From: Gp6-AA40 sp046732795
GTDB taxonomy: Bacteria > Acidobacteriota > Vicinamibacteria > Vicinamibacterales > UBA2999
NCBI GenBank assembly: GCA_046732795.1
Contig: JBKPNV010000044.1
Coordinates: 28,137-92,136, forward strand
Direction of reading: 5' to 3'
Length of the DNA: 64,000 bases
A model generated the notes under the pieces. The model was not told the DNA's origin, did no database searches, and worked only from the letters and a program-made list of their open reading frames with translations. This document shows, one piece after another, positions 42,294 through 50,708 of the stretch; position 1 is the first letter of the stretch; each line of letters opens with the position of its first letter. A program made the translations under genes and the position numbers.

Positions 42294-43175
42294 ATGGCCA
42301 AACGCATTTTTCTCTTCATCGTCACCAACATCGCCGTCGTGCTGACGCTCAGCATCGTTGCCGCGCTTTTCGGCGTCGGCAGCGGCATCGGACCGGAAGG
42401 GTTGAACATTCAATCACTGGCCGTGTTCTGCCTTTTCTGGGGCATGGGCGGCGCGTTCATCTCTCTCCAGATGTCGCGATGGATTGCAAAACGGGCGACA
42501 GGGGTGCAGCTGGTCGACGGCCGCACTGGCAACAGCCAGGTGGATTGGCTGTATGAGACCATCGCACGGCTGACGCGTCAGGCCAACCTGCCGATGCCTG
42601 AAGTGGGCATCTACGAGTCACCAGAGGTAAACGCCTTCGCGACCGGTCCAAGCAAGAGCCGAAGCCTGGTCGCGGTTTCGACCGGCCTGTTGCGATCGAT
42701 GCGTCAGGACGAAGTCGAAGGCGTGCTGGCTCACGAGGTCTCGCATATCGCCAACGGCGACATGGTCACGATGACGCTGCTGCAGGGTGTGATGAATGCG
42801 TTCGTGATGTTCTTCGCGCGTGTCATCGCCTACGCCCTCACGCGATCCGGCGACTCGCGTAACAACAACGGCGGCGGCAGCTACTACCTGATCGTGTTCG
42901 TGCTCCAGATCGTGCTCGGCATCCTGGGCTCGCTGGTGGTCAACTGGTTCTCGCGCTACCGCGAGTTCAGGGCCGATCATGGCGGCGCCACCCTGGCCGG
43001 ACGTGAGCGCATGATTGGCGCGCTTCGTCGGCTCGCCGCCAATCACGAGCTCGTGGACACGCAGCATCAGGCGCTCGCCACGATGAAGATCAGTGGCGGA
43101 CGCGGTTGGGCGACGTTGTTTTCGACTCACCCGCCGCTGGCGCAACGAATCGCCGCGCTCGAGAACTATCGATAA
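42294..43175 (+). CDS. htpX: membrane metalloprotease HtpX
   Basis: HtpX is an inner-membrane zinc protease (M48) that helps clear misfolded membrane proteins. The 293-residue protein has two N-terminal helices (about 5-27 and 39-58), the zinc site HEVSH at 147-151, and two further helices near 160-180 and 192-215. The third ligand is the glutamate in REFRADHGGA. The substrate-contacting NAFATGPS is near 113-120. The final FSTHPPLAQRIAAL is conserved. The sulfurtransferase gene starts at the very next base, so co-translation is likely. Confidence 0.94.
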   Translation: MAKRIFLFIVTNIAVVLTLSIVAALFGVGSGIGPEGLNIQSLAVFCLFWGMGGAFISLQMSRWIAKRATGVQLVDGRTGNSQVDWLYETIARLTRQANLPMPEVGIYESPEVNAFATGPSKSRSLVAVSTGLLRSMRQDEVEGVLAHEVSHIANGDMVTMTLLQGVMNAFVMFFARVIAYALTRSGDSRNNNGGGSYYLIVFVLQIVLGILGSLVVNWFSRYREFRADHGGATLAGRERMIGALRRLAANHELVDTQHQALATMKISGGRGWATLFSTHPPLAQRIAALENYR

Positions 43176-44030
43176 GTGCCGTACCGCACGATCATTTCAA
43201 CCGAGACCCTCGCCTCGCACCTCGACGAGGCATGGGTCATCGTCGACTGCCGATACGATCTTCAGAACGAGTCGTGGGGGCACGAGCAATACCTTTCCGC
43301 GCACATTCCCGGCGCGGTGTACGTCAGTCTTAACCAACACCTGGCGGCGCCGCGAACCGGCAGTAACGGCCGCCACCCACTGCCCTCGGTTGAATCGCTC
43401 GCGACAACGTTTGGACGCCTGGGAATCTCCCGCGACGTCCAGGTCGTCGCCTATGACCAGGACAGCGGCATCTACGGCAGCCGCTTGTGGTGGTCGCTAC
43501 GTTATCTCGGGCACGAGAACGTCGCAGTCCTTGACGGCGGATGGGCCAAGTGGAAACGAGAAGCAAGGCCGACGAGATCCGGGGAGGAACACCGGGTGCC
43601 GACGATCTTCAGAGCGGAGCCTCGCCGAGGGATGCAGGTCAGCATGGACGAGGTCGCCGCACTGCTGAACGACAAGTGGAGCCTTCTGGTCGATGCGCGA
43701 TCTCCCGAACGCTTTCAGGGACACACCGAGCCTGTCGATAAGTTGCCGGGACATATTCCGGGAGCGGTCAATCATTTCTTCAAGACCAATCTGGCCGAGG
43801 ACGGTACGATGCTGGCTCCCGACCGGCTTCGCCGGGCATTCCACGATCTACTCGCCGGGCATGCCGCTTCGGATGCAGTGATGTACTGCGGCTCGGGCGT
43901 GACGGCCTGCCACAATCTGCTGGCCATGGAGCACGCTGGCCTGTCTGGTGCACGCCTCTACGTCGGTTCCTGGTCGGAATGGTCGGCGGATCCGTCACGA
44001 CCTAAGGAAAAAGGACCAGGCCCCCGATAA
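43176..44030 (+). CDS. sseA: thiosulfate / 3-mercaptopyruvate sulfurtransferase
   Basis: This is a two-domain rhodanese of 284 residues. The N-terminal inactive domain carries VIVDCRYDL, HIPGAVYV and the VLDGGWAKW end. The C-terminal domain has LLVDARSPERF, HIPGAVNHFF and the active loop CGSGVTA with catalytic C238. A CG-S/T-G-V-T-A loop is typical of mercaptopyruvate-type (SseA) enzymes, while thiosulfate-type loops are usually CRKGVTA. GTG 43176 directly abuts the htpX stop, implying one transcript. The last residues are basic and unconserved. Confidence 0.88.
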   Translation: MPYRTIISTETLASHLDEAWVIVDCRYDLQNESWGHEQYLSAHIPGAVYVSLNQHLAAPRTGSNGRHPLPSVESLATTFGRLGISRDVQVVAYDQDSGIYGSRLWWSLRYLGHENVAVLDGGWAKWKREARPTRSGEEHRVPTIFRAEPRRGMQVSMDEVAALLNDKWSLLVDARSPERFQGHTEPVDKLPGHIPGAVNHFFKTNLAEDGTMLAPDRLRRAFHDLLAGHAASDAVMYCGSGVTACHNLLAMEHAGLSGARLYVGSWSEWSADPSRPKEKGPGPR

Positions 44031-44074
44031 ACGTCGCGAGCTGATCCCTCGTCCAAGAAAGCCGGAGGGACGGG

Positions 44075-44902
44075 ATGGCTCGAACAATCTGGACAACACT
44101 CCTCGTATTTACAACCGTCGCGGTTGCCGGCCTGCCGGCGCAGCGGGCGCGGGATCGCAATTTTGGTCTCAGCCAGGAGGAGTGGTGTCGCGAAGCCCGC
44201 CGCTCCGACATCTGCGAAGTCCGCGAAGACACGCTCAACAACGTGCGTGTCGTCGACGTCGACGCCCGCGGCAACGGCGGCGTGGTGGTGCGCGGTTGGG
44301 ATCAACCTGACGTGCACGTTCGCGCTCGTGTTCTCGTCTATGCCGGGAACGACACCGAGGCCCGGCAGATCGCCTCCGAAATCAGGCTGGTCACGACCGG
44401 TGGTCGAATTCGCGCGGAGGGGCCGTCGCGTGAAGGCCCCTGGTGGCGGGAACGCGGCTGGTCTGTTTCGTTCGAGCTCGAGGTCCCGCGCAGCTCTGAG
44501 CTCACCATCGCGGCAACAAACGGAGGCGTGTCGGTTCGCGACGTGCGAGGACGCATGGATCTGCGAACGGTCAATGGCGGCATCGCTCTCGACGAGGTGT
44601 CGGGCGATATCAGGGGCGAGACGACCAACGGTGGCGTCGACGTGCGAATGACGGGAGACAAATGGGACGGACCGGCGCTCGAGGTGAGGACTGTCAATGG
44701 TGGAATTACGCTGGCGCTCCCGCCGAATCTTTCGGCGGACCTCGACGCGCGCGCCGTCAATGGCGGCATCAATGTCGATTTCCCCGTCACGGTGAGCGGG
44801 TTGATCAGTGGCCGGCGTGAGCTGCGGGGAATAATCGGTTCAGGCGGCCCCAGAATTCGCGCCTCTGCCACCAACGGTGGAATCACGATCACGCGACGAT
44901 GA
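44075..44902 (+). CDS. secreted DUF4097-like beta-repeat protein
   Basis: This 275-residue protein has a signal peptide (MARTIWTTLLVFTTVAVAG). Its body is built of short beta units that repeat the triplet NGG: AATNGGVSVRDV, RTVNGGIALDEV, ETTNGGVDVRM, RTVNGGITLAL, RAVNGGINVDF and ATNGGITITRR. This is the beta-helix-like pattern of DUF4097/DUF2807 putative adhesins, which are usually envelope proteins of unknown role. A stretch WCREARRSDICEVRED near the N-terminus holds two cysteines that may form a disulphide. It follows the sulfurtransferase gene by 44 bases. The region after it is decayed. Confidence 0.75.
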   Translation: MARTIWTTLLVFTTVAVAGLPAQRARDRNFGLSQEEWCREARRSDICEVREDTLNNVRVVDVDARGNGGVVVRGWDQPDVHVRARVLVYAGNDTEARQIASEIRLVTTGGRIRAEGPSREGPWWRERGWSVSFELEVPRSSELTIAATNGGVSVRDVRGRMDLRTVNGGIALDEVSGDIRGETTNGGVDVRMTGDKWDGPALEVRTVNGGITLALPPNLSADLDARAVNGGINVDFPVTVSGLISGRRELRGIIGSGGPRIRASATNGGITITRR

Positions 44903-44954
44903 CGTATCACGGCGGGTGTAAAGACGCGCCTGCGCCGCACGGTACTATGAGCCG

Positions 44955-45460
44955 GTGACTCGCGACAGTAGCGGCCCAGGAACATGCTTCCCTCTGATTC
45001 ACAGTCAAGGAAGCGATTCGCGGATCACATCAGGACTACACGCAAGCGCCGAGCGCGTGCCCGACAACGAGCCACTCGTCGGTGATTTGCTGGAAGCCTT
45101 CGTCAATCGATCTGACGCCTGGTTCTGGCGGCAGGCGGCATCCCCGGTGCTCGCGCGGACGGTCTTTTCAGATCCGGACCAGACCGTTGCTCACGGCCGC
45201 GCGAGTCCTGATCGCTGCGGCCATGCTGGCGTTGCTCGGCTTCTACACCGTGGTGGTGGCCACGCTAATGACGCGGCTGATCGTGCTGAGCGATGCCTGG
45301 TATCCACGGACGGGTCGTTATCAGTAACTGCAGTTGTACTTCGTCGTGCCTGCGTTCGCGGCGGCGATCGTGGCGGGACGCGCGATCGAACGCCTCCATC
45401 ACGTTCAGCGCATGATGTGCGTCCTTGGCTGCAGCGTAGCCGCAACGGCGGCAGCATGTC
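44955..45460 (+). pseudogene. broken membrane-protein gene interrupted by an IS remnant
   Basis: A reading frame starting near 44955 encodes NEPLVGDLLEAFVNRSDAWFWRQ, a motif I recognise from small acidobacterial membrane proteins. Around 45160-45190 the coding sense moves to the next frame, which gives RTRPLLTAARVLIAAAMLAL, a good transmembrane helix. That frame has an in-frame TAA at 45325-45327, resumes with FVVPAFAAAIVAGRAIERL, and ends where the IS fragment begins. A frameshift, a nonsense codon and a truncation together mean it is not functional. Confidence 0.5.
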
Positions 45461-45991
45461 TGGTCGTCGAGTCCATCGTTGTCATAGCCTCGGTCGCCGA
45501 TCAGGCACCACGGGAGGTCGGGGAGGAACCGCGCGTCGAGGGTGGCGGGGACGAGGTGTGGCTCATACGGTGAAGCGCTGGCCACGTGCACGGCGATAGG
45601 AAGACCGCCGCGGTCGCAGATCGCCATGACCTTGGAGCCTTTGCCACGGCGCGTTGGACCGATTTCAGGGCCCCTTTTTCGCCGAGAGAAGGTCGCGTCG
45701 ACGAAGGCTTCACTCAGATCGATCTTGCCGCGGTCCCGGACGTCCTCGCGAGGCGTTGCAGCAGCCGATCGAGGCGGCCGAGCGCTGCCAGAGTTGGAAG
45801 CGACGATGGCAAGTCTGGTACGGCGGATAGCGCGATGGCAGGTCGTGCCACGGCGCGCCCGTGCGCAGGACCCACAGGACGGCGTTCATGACGGCCCGCG
45901 GATCGGTCCACGGCCGGCCGCGCCCATCCGGGCGACGGCGCGGGCGGAAGGTCGGTTCGAGCACGGCCCATTGGACGTCGGTGAGGTCCAT
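45460..45991 (-). pseudogene. IS5-family transposase, frameshifted and truncated
   Basis: The start MDLTDVQWAVLEPTF at 45991 is the DUF4096 N-terminus of IS5-family transposases. It continues through GRPWTDPRAVMNAVLWVLRT and APWHDLPSRYPP. The frame then shifts near 45790-45750, and the catalytic part resumes as KIDLSEAFVDATFSRRK, RRGKGSKVMAICDRGGLPI, VHVASASPYEPHLV and LIGDRGYDNDGL. These carry the first two DDE acidic residues (in VDATF and GDRGYD). The sequence stops before the glutamate helix, so the enzyme is dead. Confidence 0.75.
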
Positions 45992-46033
45992 GCCGTCGAG
46001 TACGACGGCGATCCAACCGATGTTTCCCGCTGA
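45460..46033 (-). mobile_element. IS5-family element, truncated and inactivated
   Basis: One end near 46033 is recognisable because the same sequence recurs at the second remnant (46560-46692). Between these limits lies a leftward transposase with a frameshift and a missing C-terminus. The left end appears lost, since transposase similarity stops near 45460 and the host membrane-protein frame resumes there. No terminal inverted repeat or target duplication could be defined by eye. Confidence 0.65.
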
Positions 46034-46046
46034 TGCAGCCCGGTTG

Positions 46047-46460
46047 TCAGGGCAACTGTTCTCTGAGGTGCGGGCGGCAGAACGGCCATGCGCCAAGCCC
46101 CAGCAATAGGCCACCTACACCAATGAAGACGAGGGTCACGGAAAAGCCGGCCAGGAAATGCGGCAGAGTATAAGGTTGGCCCTCGAAGAACAATCCATAC
46201 ACAATTCTCACCGCAAATAGCGCGACAAACGCAAATACAGGGAACAGTGCGGACAAGATGCGCTGGAGGACTGAACCCTTCATTCGGCGCGACCAATATG
46301 CCGCGAGGGCGCCGGCGAATGGTAGCACCAGATATGGGATGGCCATGAACTGGAATCTGTTCTTGTCAAAAGGCAACCAGATGAGCACGTAATAGAATCC
46401 GAAAAACAACAGACAGGATGCTGCTCCAGGCAACCACACCTTCTTGATATGCAAATCCAT
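46047..46460 (-). CDS. small integral membrane protein of unknown function
   Basis: The product is 137 residues with four predicted transmembrane helices: AASCLLFFGFYYVLIWL, FMAIPYLVLPFAGALAAYW, ILSALFPVFAFVALFAVRIV and FLAGFSVTLVFIGVGGLLLG. I start it at ATG 46460 (MDLHIKKVW), which has a purine-rich AGAAGAGA ahead; an upstream ATG at 46493 would add eleven polar residues. It is AT-richer than its neighbours and sits between two IS5-family remnants of the same orientation, so it may have arrived by transfer. No homologue or motif is recognised. Confidence 0.5.
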   Translation of the reverse strand: MDLHIKKVWLPGAASCLLFFGFYYVLIWLPFDKNRFQFMAIPYLVLPFAGALAAYWSRRMKGSVLQRILSALFPVFAFVALFAVRIVYGLFFEGQPYTLPHFLAGFSVTLVFIGVGGLLLGLGAWPFCRPHLREQLP

Positions 46461-46559
46461 GGAAGGTCTCTTCTGACTCACTGACTTCGGCACAACGGGC
46501 GGCCAGAATTGCGCCCGATAAGGCTGACCCGGTTCACTGTCTCACCGCGCAGTTGCAGC

Positions 46560-46692
46560 GCGCGGATTGGTCCACGGCGGGCCGCGCCCATCCGGGCGAC
46601 GGCGAGGACCGACTCTCGGTTCGAGCACGGCCCACTGGGCGTCGGTCGAGTCCATGCCGTCGAGTACGACGGCGATCATACCGCTGTTTCAG
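46560..46692 (-). mobile_element. IS5-family remnant, 5' fragment only
   Basis: About 130 bases are closely similar to 45893-46033, covering the element end and the first ~30 transposase codons (VVLDGMDSTDAQWAVLEP, with Ser for Leu and Ala for Val relative to the other copy). Its orientation is the same as that of the larger remnant. The rest of the element is missing. The fragment ends about 90 bases upstream of the Vgb-like gene start. Confidence 0.7.
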
Positions 46693-46781
46693 GCGGCTTC
46701 CGTATTTATGAGACAGCTTCTTCGTCACGTTCGGTGTAACATCCTCCAATTCTTAGCGAACGCTCTCGCTCAGGAGGAAGT

Positions 46782-48089
46782 ATGGGACATCGACCACTTT
46801 TCTGCCTGGCGCTGGTTGTGTTTCTTGCCTCGGCGTTTTCCTCACACACAATCGGGCAACAAGCTCCCGCGGGTCGACAAGGCGGTGCTGCTCCGGGCGG
46901 CCGTCAAGGTGGACCACCGCCGGCGCAACTTGCTGAAGGCGCGGGGCGCGAGCAGGTGCAGGCCACGTGCACACGCTGCCACGGCGTCAACATGATCACG
47001 AACTCGTGGGGCTACACCAAGGATGGTTGGCAGGACCGCATTGCCACCATGGTGAAACTGCCAGCGCCCGATCTCGAGACCATTTCGTCGTACCTGGCGG
47101 CGCAGTACCCCCTCAAGGACGCACCGAGCGCGGTGCTGATTTCGGGTCCGGCGACGGTCAGCATCAAGGAGTGGAGTGCTCCCACACTGGGGTCGCGGCC
47201 GCACGACTCACATGCGGCAGCTGACGGTTCGATCTGGTGGACGGGCCAGTTCGCCAGCAAGCTTGGCAGACTCGACCCGCGGACCGGCCAGATTCGCGAA
47301 TTCGATCTGCCGGCCAATACCCAGCCCCACGGACTTGCCGAAGACACCAAAGGAAATATCTGGTACACCGGCATTCAGAAAGGGGTGATTGGCATGCTCG
47401 ATCCACGGACCGGCAAAGTGGACGAGTACCCAATCAAAGAGACGGGCGCACGCGGTCCGCACACGCCGATCCTGGACAAGCGTACCGGCAACCTGTTCTT
47501 CACGCTGCAGTCGGGACACGTCGGGCGGATCAATACCGAGACCGGAGACATGGTGATCAAGAAAACGCCCAGCGACAACACGTACCCGTACGGCATCCGC
47601 ATCAACTCGCAGGGCGTGCCGTGGTACGTGGACTTCCGCGGCAATCGCATCGGCAGCGTCGACCCGAAAACGATGGAGATCAAGGAGTATCCGCTTCCGA
47701 ATGCCGATGCTCGTCCACGCCGCTTGACCATCACGTCCGACGATGTGATCTTCTATACCGACTTCCCGCGCGGCATGCTTGGCCGCTTCGATCCGAAGAC
47801 CGGACAGGTGAAGGAATGGCTCTCACCGGGAGGAAAGAACTCGGAGCCTTACGCCATCACTCAGATCAACAACGTGATCTGGTACAGCGAATCCGGAGTG
47901 CGACCGAACACGATGGTGCGATTCGACCCGAAGACGGAAAAGTTTCAGACGTTCGCCATCCCGTCAGGCGGCGGCGTGCTCCGTCATTTCGAGGCTACTG
48001 CGCAGGGCAACATCGTCACGGCGAACAGCGGGGTGAACAAGATCGGCCTCGTTGAAATCGGAACGCTATCAGCGAACCGGACGAATTGA
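46782..48089 (+). CDS. secreted Vgb-like beta-propeller with cytochrome c motif
   Basis: This 435-residue exported protein has a signal peptide (residues 1-26) and a Gly/Gln/Pro-rich linker. A single heme c motif, CTRCH at 63-67, lies in a small helical domain to about residue 105. A propeller follows, built of virginiamycin-B-lyase-like blades. Repeats such as SIWWTGQFASKLGRLDPRTG, NIWYTGIQKGVIGMLDPRTG, VIFYTDFPRGMLGRFDPKTG and VIWYSESGVRPNTMVRFDPK show the W/F-Y-T-G-rLDP-tG blade end. Vgb lyases open streptogramin rings, but secreted heme-tagged versions are common in acidobacteria, and antibiotic inactivation should not be assumed. A strong AGGAGGAA site precedes ATG 46782. The sulfatase follows by 20 bases. 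Confidence 0.85.
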   Translation: MGHRPLFCLALVVFLASAFSSHTIGQQAPAGRQGGAAPGGRQGGPPPAQLAEGAGREQVQATCTRCHGVNMITNSWGYTKDGWQDRIATMVKLPAPDLETISSYLAAQYPLKDAPSAVLISGPATVSIKEWSAPTLGSRPHDSHAAADGSIWWTGQFASKLGRLDPRTGQIREFDLPANTQPHGLAEDTKGNIWYTGIQKGVIGMLDPRTGKVDEYPIKETGARGPHTPILDKRTGNLFFTLQSGHVGRINTETGDMVIKKTPSDNTYPYGIRINSQGVPWYVDFRGNRIGSVDPKTMEIKEYPLPNADARPRRLTITSDDVIFYTDFPRGMLGRFDPKTGQVKEWLSPGGKNSEPYAITQINNVIWYSESGVRPNTMVRFDPKTEKFQTFAIPSGGGVLRHFEATAQGNIVTANSGVNKIGLVEIGTLSANRTN

Positions 48090-48109
48090 CGACGCGCGCG
48101 ACGTAGACC

Positions 48110-49462
48110 ATGCCGCGCAAGGTCTCGCGCCGGGAGTTCATCGGATCGACAGTGGCCACCACGGCGCTTGCGGCGGGCATCGAGAACGGTGCCGCCGCAG
48201 GCCGGCCGAACGTCCTGTTCGTCCTCGCAGACGATCTCGGCTACGGCGACCTCAGTTGCTACGGACGGCCGGATTATCAGACGCCAGTACTCGACAAACT
48301 CGCGCGGCAGGGACTGCGCTTCACGAGTGCGTACGCTGCGGCACCTGTGTGCACACCCACTCGTTGCGCCTACATCACCGGCCGCTATCCGCAGCGATTG
48401 CCTGTCGGTCTGGCGGAGCCGCTCACCGCGAGCTCGCCGCCCGACCTTGGCCTGCCTCCGGACCATCCCACTATCGCCTCGCTGCTCAAAGCCAATGGCT
48501 ACGACACGTCGCTCGTCGGCAAGTGGCACCTCGGCTGGAGGCCTGAGTTTGGTCCGAACCACCACGGGTTCGACGAGTTCTTTGGTGTGCTGAGCGGAGC
48601 CGTCGACTACTTCACGCACAGAGCCGCCGATGCCAGAGGGGGCAGCGCGGCCGACGGAGGCGGTCGCGATCTATGGCAGGACCTCACCCCGATTGAGCGC
48701 GTGGGATACCTGACCGATCTCCTCACGGACAAGGCCGTGGACATCATCACGCGCCGCCGGACGAAGCCGTTCTTCCTGAGCCTTCAGTACACGGCGCCGC
48801 ACTCTCCGTGGGAAGGACCGGAAGATGCCGCCATCGGCCACACCACGCACGGGCCGGGACCGATGGTGGCCGGTGGCTCATTGCAGATCTTCGCGACGAT
48901 GATGCAGCGCATGGATGCCGGCATCGGACGCGTGCTCAAGGCACTCGAGAAAGCGAACGTCGATCGCAACACGCTCGTTGTCTTCACCAGCGACAACGGC
49001 GGCGAACGCTACTCATACAACTGGCCGTTTTCATTTCAGAAGTTCGATCTGCACGAAGGTGGAACGCGCGTGCCCGCGATCGCACGATGGCCCGGCGTCA
49101 TCCCGGGCGGTCGCGTCACCGATCAGGCCGCGATCACCATGGATTGGACGGCGACGATTCTCGGTGTAACCGGCACCGCGGCCGATCCCGCGTGTCCACT
49201 CGATGGAGAGAACCTGATGCCGGTCTGCACGGGCCAGCGCGCACCCTACGATCGGACGCTGTTCTGGAGGGTCCGCGGTTTCGACGCCGCGCGGGTCGGA
49301 TCGTTGAAGTACCTCAAGGACGCATCTGGTGAATATCTCTTCGATCTCTCACATGATCCGGGCGAGAAGTCAGATCTCCGCGCAATTCGGCCTGACCGCT
49401 TCGATGACATCAGGCGGCAGTATCAGGCGTGGGAGTCGGGCATGTTGCCCATTCCATCCTGA
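48110..49462 (+). CDS. secreted sulfatase (formylglycine type)
   Basis: This 450-residue type-I sulfatase starts with a Tat-like signal (SRREFIGSTVATTALAAG). The modified residue is C81 in the CTPTR motif, which matches C-x-P-x-R and would become formylglycine if a maturase is present. Metal ligands are D41-D42 in LADDLGYGD and the DN in TSDNGGERY. The GKWHLGW and HSPWEGPEDAA blocks complete the site. The substrate could be a sulfated polysaccharide or a small sulfate ester. It follows the Vgb-like gene and precedes a secreted Gly-rich protein, all rightward. The formylglycine-generating enzyme is not in the window. Confidence 0.9.
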   Translation: MPRKVSRREFIGSTVATTALAAGIENGAAAGRPNVLFVLADDLGYGDLSCYGRPDYQTPVLDKLARQGLRFTSAYAAAPVCTPTRCAYITGRYPQRLPVGLAEPLTASSPPDLGLPPDHPTIASLLKANGYDTSLVGKWHLGWRPEFGPNHHGFDEFFGVLSGAVDYFTHRAADARGGSAADGGGRDLWQDLTPIERVGYLTDLLTDKAVDIITRRRTKPFFLSLQYTAPHSPWEGPEDAAIGHTTHGPGPMVAGGSLQIFATMMQRMDAGIGRVLKALEKANVDRNTLVVFTSDNGGERYSYNWPFSFQKFDLHEGGTRVPAIARWPGVIPGGRVTDQAAITMDWTATILGVTGTAADPACPLDGENLMPVCTGQRAPYDRTLFWRVRGFDAARVGSLKYLKDASGEYLFDLSHDPGEKSDLRAIRPDRFDDIRRQYQAWESGMLPIPS

Positions 49463-49597
49463 GCCATTCCCTCCAGAGCTGTACATAAGCCCCGCTGCCG
49501 CTGTCGTATTAGCATAGAAACTGCTCGGCCGAGCTGCCGGGCCATGCCGTCGCCGCGACCGCGGGGACTTTCGCTACTGACGAAGGAGAATTCAAGA

Positions 49598-50656
49598 GTG
49601 AAGAGCGCACTGTCTGGAATCATCGGCGCCGTCGCTATTTTTGTAGCCTGTTCGATCTCAGTCGCAGCGCAATGGCCCAAGCATCAGGAAGCAGGCGTCC
49701 CGCGCGATGCGCAGGGCAATGTGATCATGAGCGCGCCCACGCCGCGCACGGCTGACGGCAAGCCAGACTTTTCCGGCACGTGGATGCGCGCCAACAGCGG
49801 TCCGCCCAGAGGCGGCGGCCGCGGCGGACGCCAGGGACAAGGCGGCGCACAAGACGGTGGTGCGCAGCAGGCGCAAGGCGCCGGACAGGGCGGCGCGCAG
49901 GCGCAGGGCGGAGGCGCGGCGAGAGAAGGTGGTGCGGGCGGCGCGGCAGGTGCGGGCGGAGACACCAATGCCGCGTTTGGCGGAGGCCGAGCCGGTATAC
50001 AGCTCGAACCGCCGACTGAGGGTTTCCCGTTCGACCCGAATGGCCCTCCGGTTGCGACCTTCTTCGAGGCCGGCGGCAACATTCCGGGCGGGCTGCCGTA
50101 TACGCCGTGGGCCGCCGCCATTCGCAAGCAGCGTTTCGAGATCGATAAGGCCAAGGACAATCCCGACGCCAACTGCATGCCGATGGGCTTCCTCCAATTC
50201 CATCAGCAGCCGCAGCCGCGCAAGATCATTCAGACGAAGCAGCTGATTCTGATCGAGTACGAGGCCAATTACGGCATCCGTCACATCTACCTCGATGGCC
50301 GCAAGCTTCCGCCCCAGGGCGAGCCGCAGCCGTGGTGGTACGGCTACTCAGTTGGAACATGGGACGGCGATACGCTCGTCGTCGAAACGAACAACTTGCG
50401 AGGCGCCGAAGATGGTCCCTACGACGGATGGCTCGACGTCAATGGCAGCCCGTATAGTCGGGAAGCGAAGTTCACCGAGCGCATTCGCCGCCCCACGTTC
50501 GGTCACCTGCAAATCGATACGACGCTCGAAGATGCCAAGGCCTATACGAAACCGTGGACCGTTCGCATCGATCAGCGCTATCTGGCTGATCAGGAGTTAA
50601 TCGAGTTCGTCTGCAACGAGAACCAGCAATTCCGGCGTCGCATCAAGATCGACTAG
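49598..50656 (+). CDS. secreted protein with Gly/Gln/Ala-rich insert
   Basis: The 352-residue exported protein of unknown function begins with signal VKSALSGIIGAVAIFVACSI, and cleavage is likely after ISVAAQ. I start it at GTG 49598, which has GAAGGAGA nine bases ahead; the open frame further left has no such site. PDFSGTWMRAN is followed by about 75 residues of almost only Gly, Gln, Ala, Arg and Asp. A conserved-looking domain comes next: NCMPMGFLQFHQQPQPRKII, GIRHIYLDGRKLP, WYGYSVGTWDGDTLVVETNN and FGHLQIDTTLED. The pattern of that domain recurs in many acidobacterial secreted proteins. No enzyme motif is recognised. Confidence 0.7.
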   Translation: MKSALSGIIGAVAIFVACSISVAAQWPKHQEAGVPRDAQGNVIMSAPTPRTADGKPDFSGTWMRANSGPPRGGGRGGRQGQGGAQDGGAQQAQGAGQGGAQAQGGGAAREGGAGGAAGAGGDTNAAFGGGRAGIQLEPPTEGFPFDPNGPPVATFFEAGGNIPGGLPYTPWAAAIRKQRFEIDKAKDNPDANCMPMGFLQFHQQPQPRKIIQTKQLILIEYEANYGIRHIYLDGRKLPPQGEPQPWWYGYSVGTWDGDTLVVETNNLRGAEDGPYDGWLDVNGSPYSREAKFTERIRRPTFGHLQIDTTLEDAKAYTKPWTVRIDQRYLADQELIEFVCNENQQFRRRIKID

Positions 50657-50668
50657 CGGTGTAACACT

Positions 50669-50691
50669 GTGAAGGGGTCTGACCCCTTCAC
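50669..50691. repeat. palindromic repeat, family 3, copy B (perfect)
   Basis: GTGAAGGGGTC and its exact complement flank a single T, a 23-base palindrome. It begins 12 bases after the stop of the Gly-rich protein gene and ends 17 bases before the LuxR gene, so it may act as a terminator between them. A degenerate relative is at 34230. Confidence 0.85.
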
Positions 50692-50708
50692 TAGGCTAAA
50701 ACCATCGT

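Noticed and set aside
45460..46692. Composite transposon carrying the small membrane gene
   Set aside because: Both IS copies are fragments in the same orientation and no intact outer ends or target duplication could be seen. A recombination scar explains it as well.
46782..48089. Streptogramin resistance gene (vgb)
   Set aside because: The propeller is secreted and fused to a heme c motif. That architecture is common in soil acidobacteria and gives no support for antibiotic inactivation.
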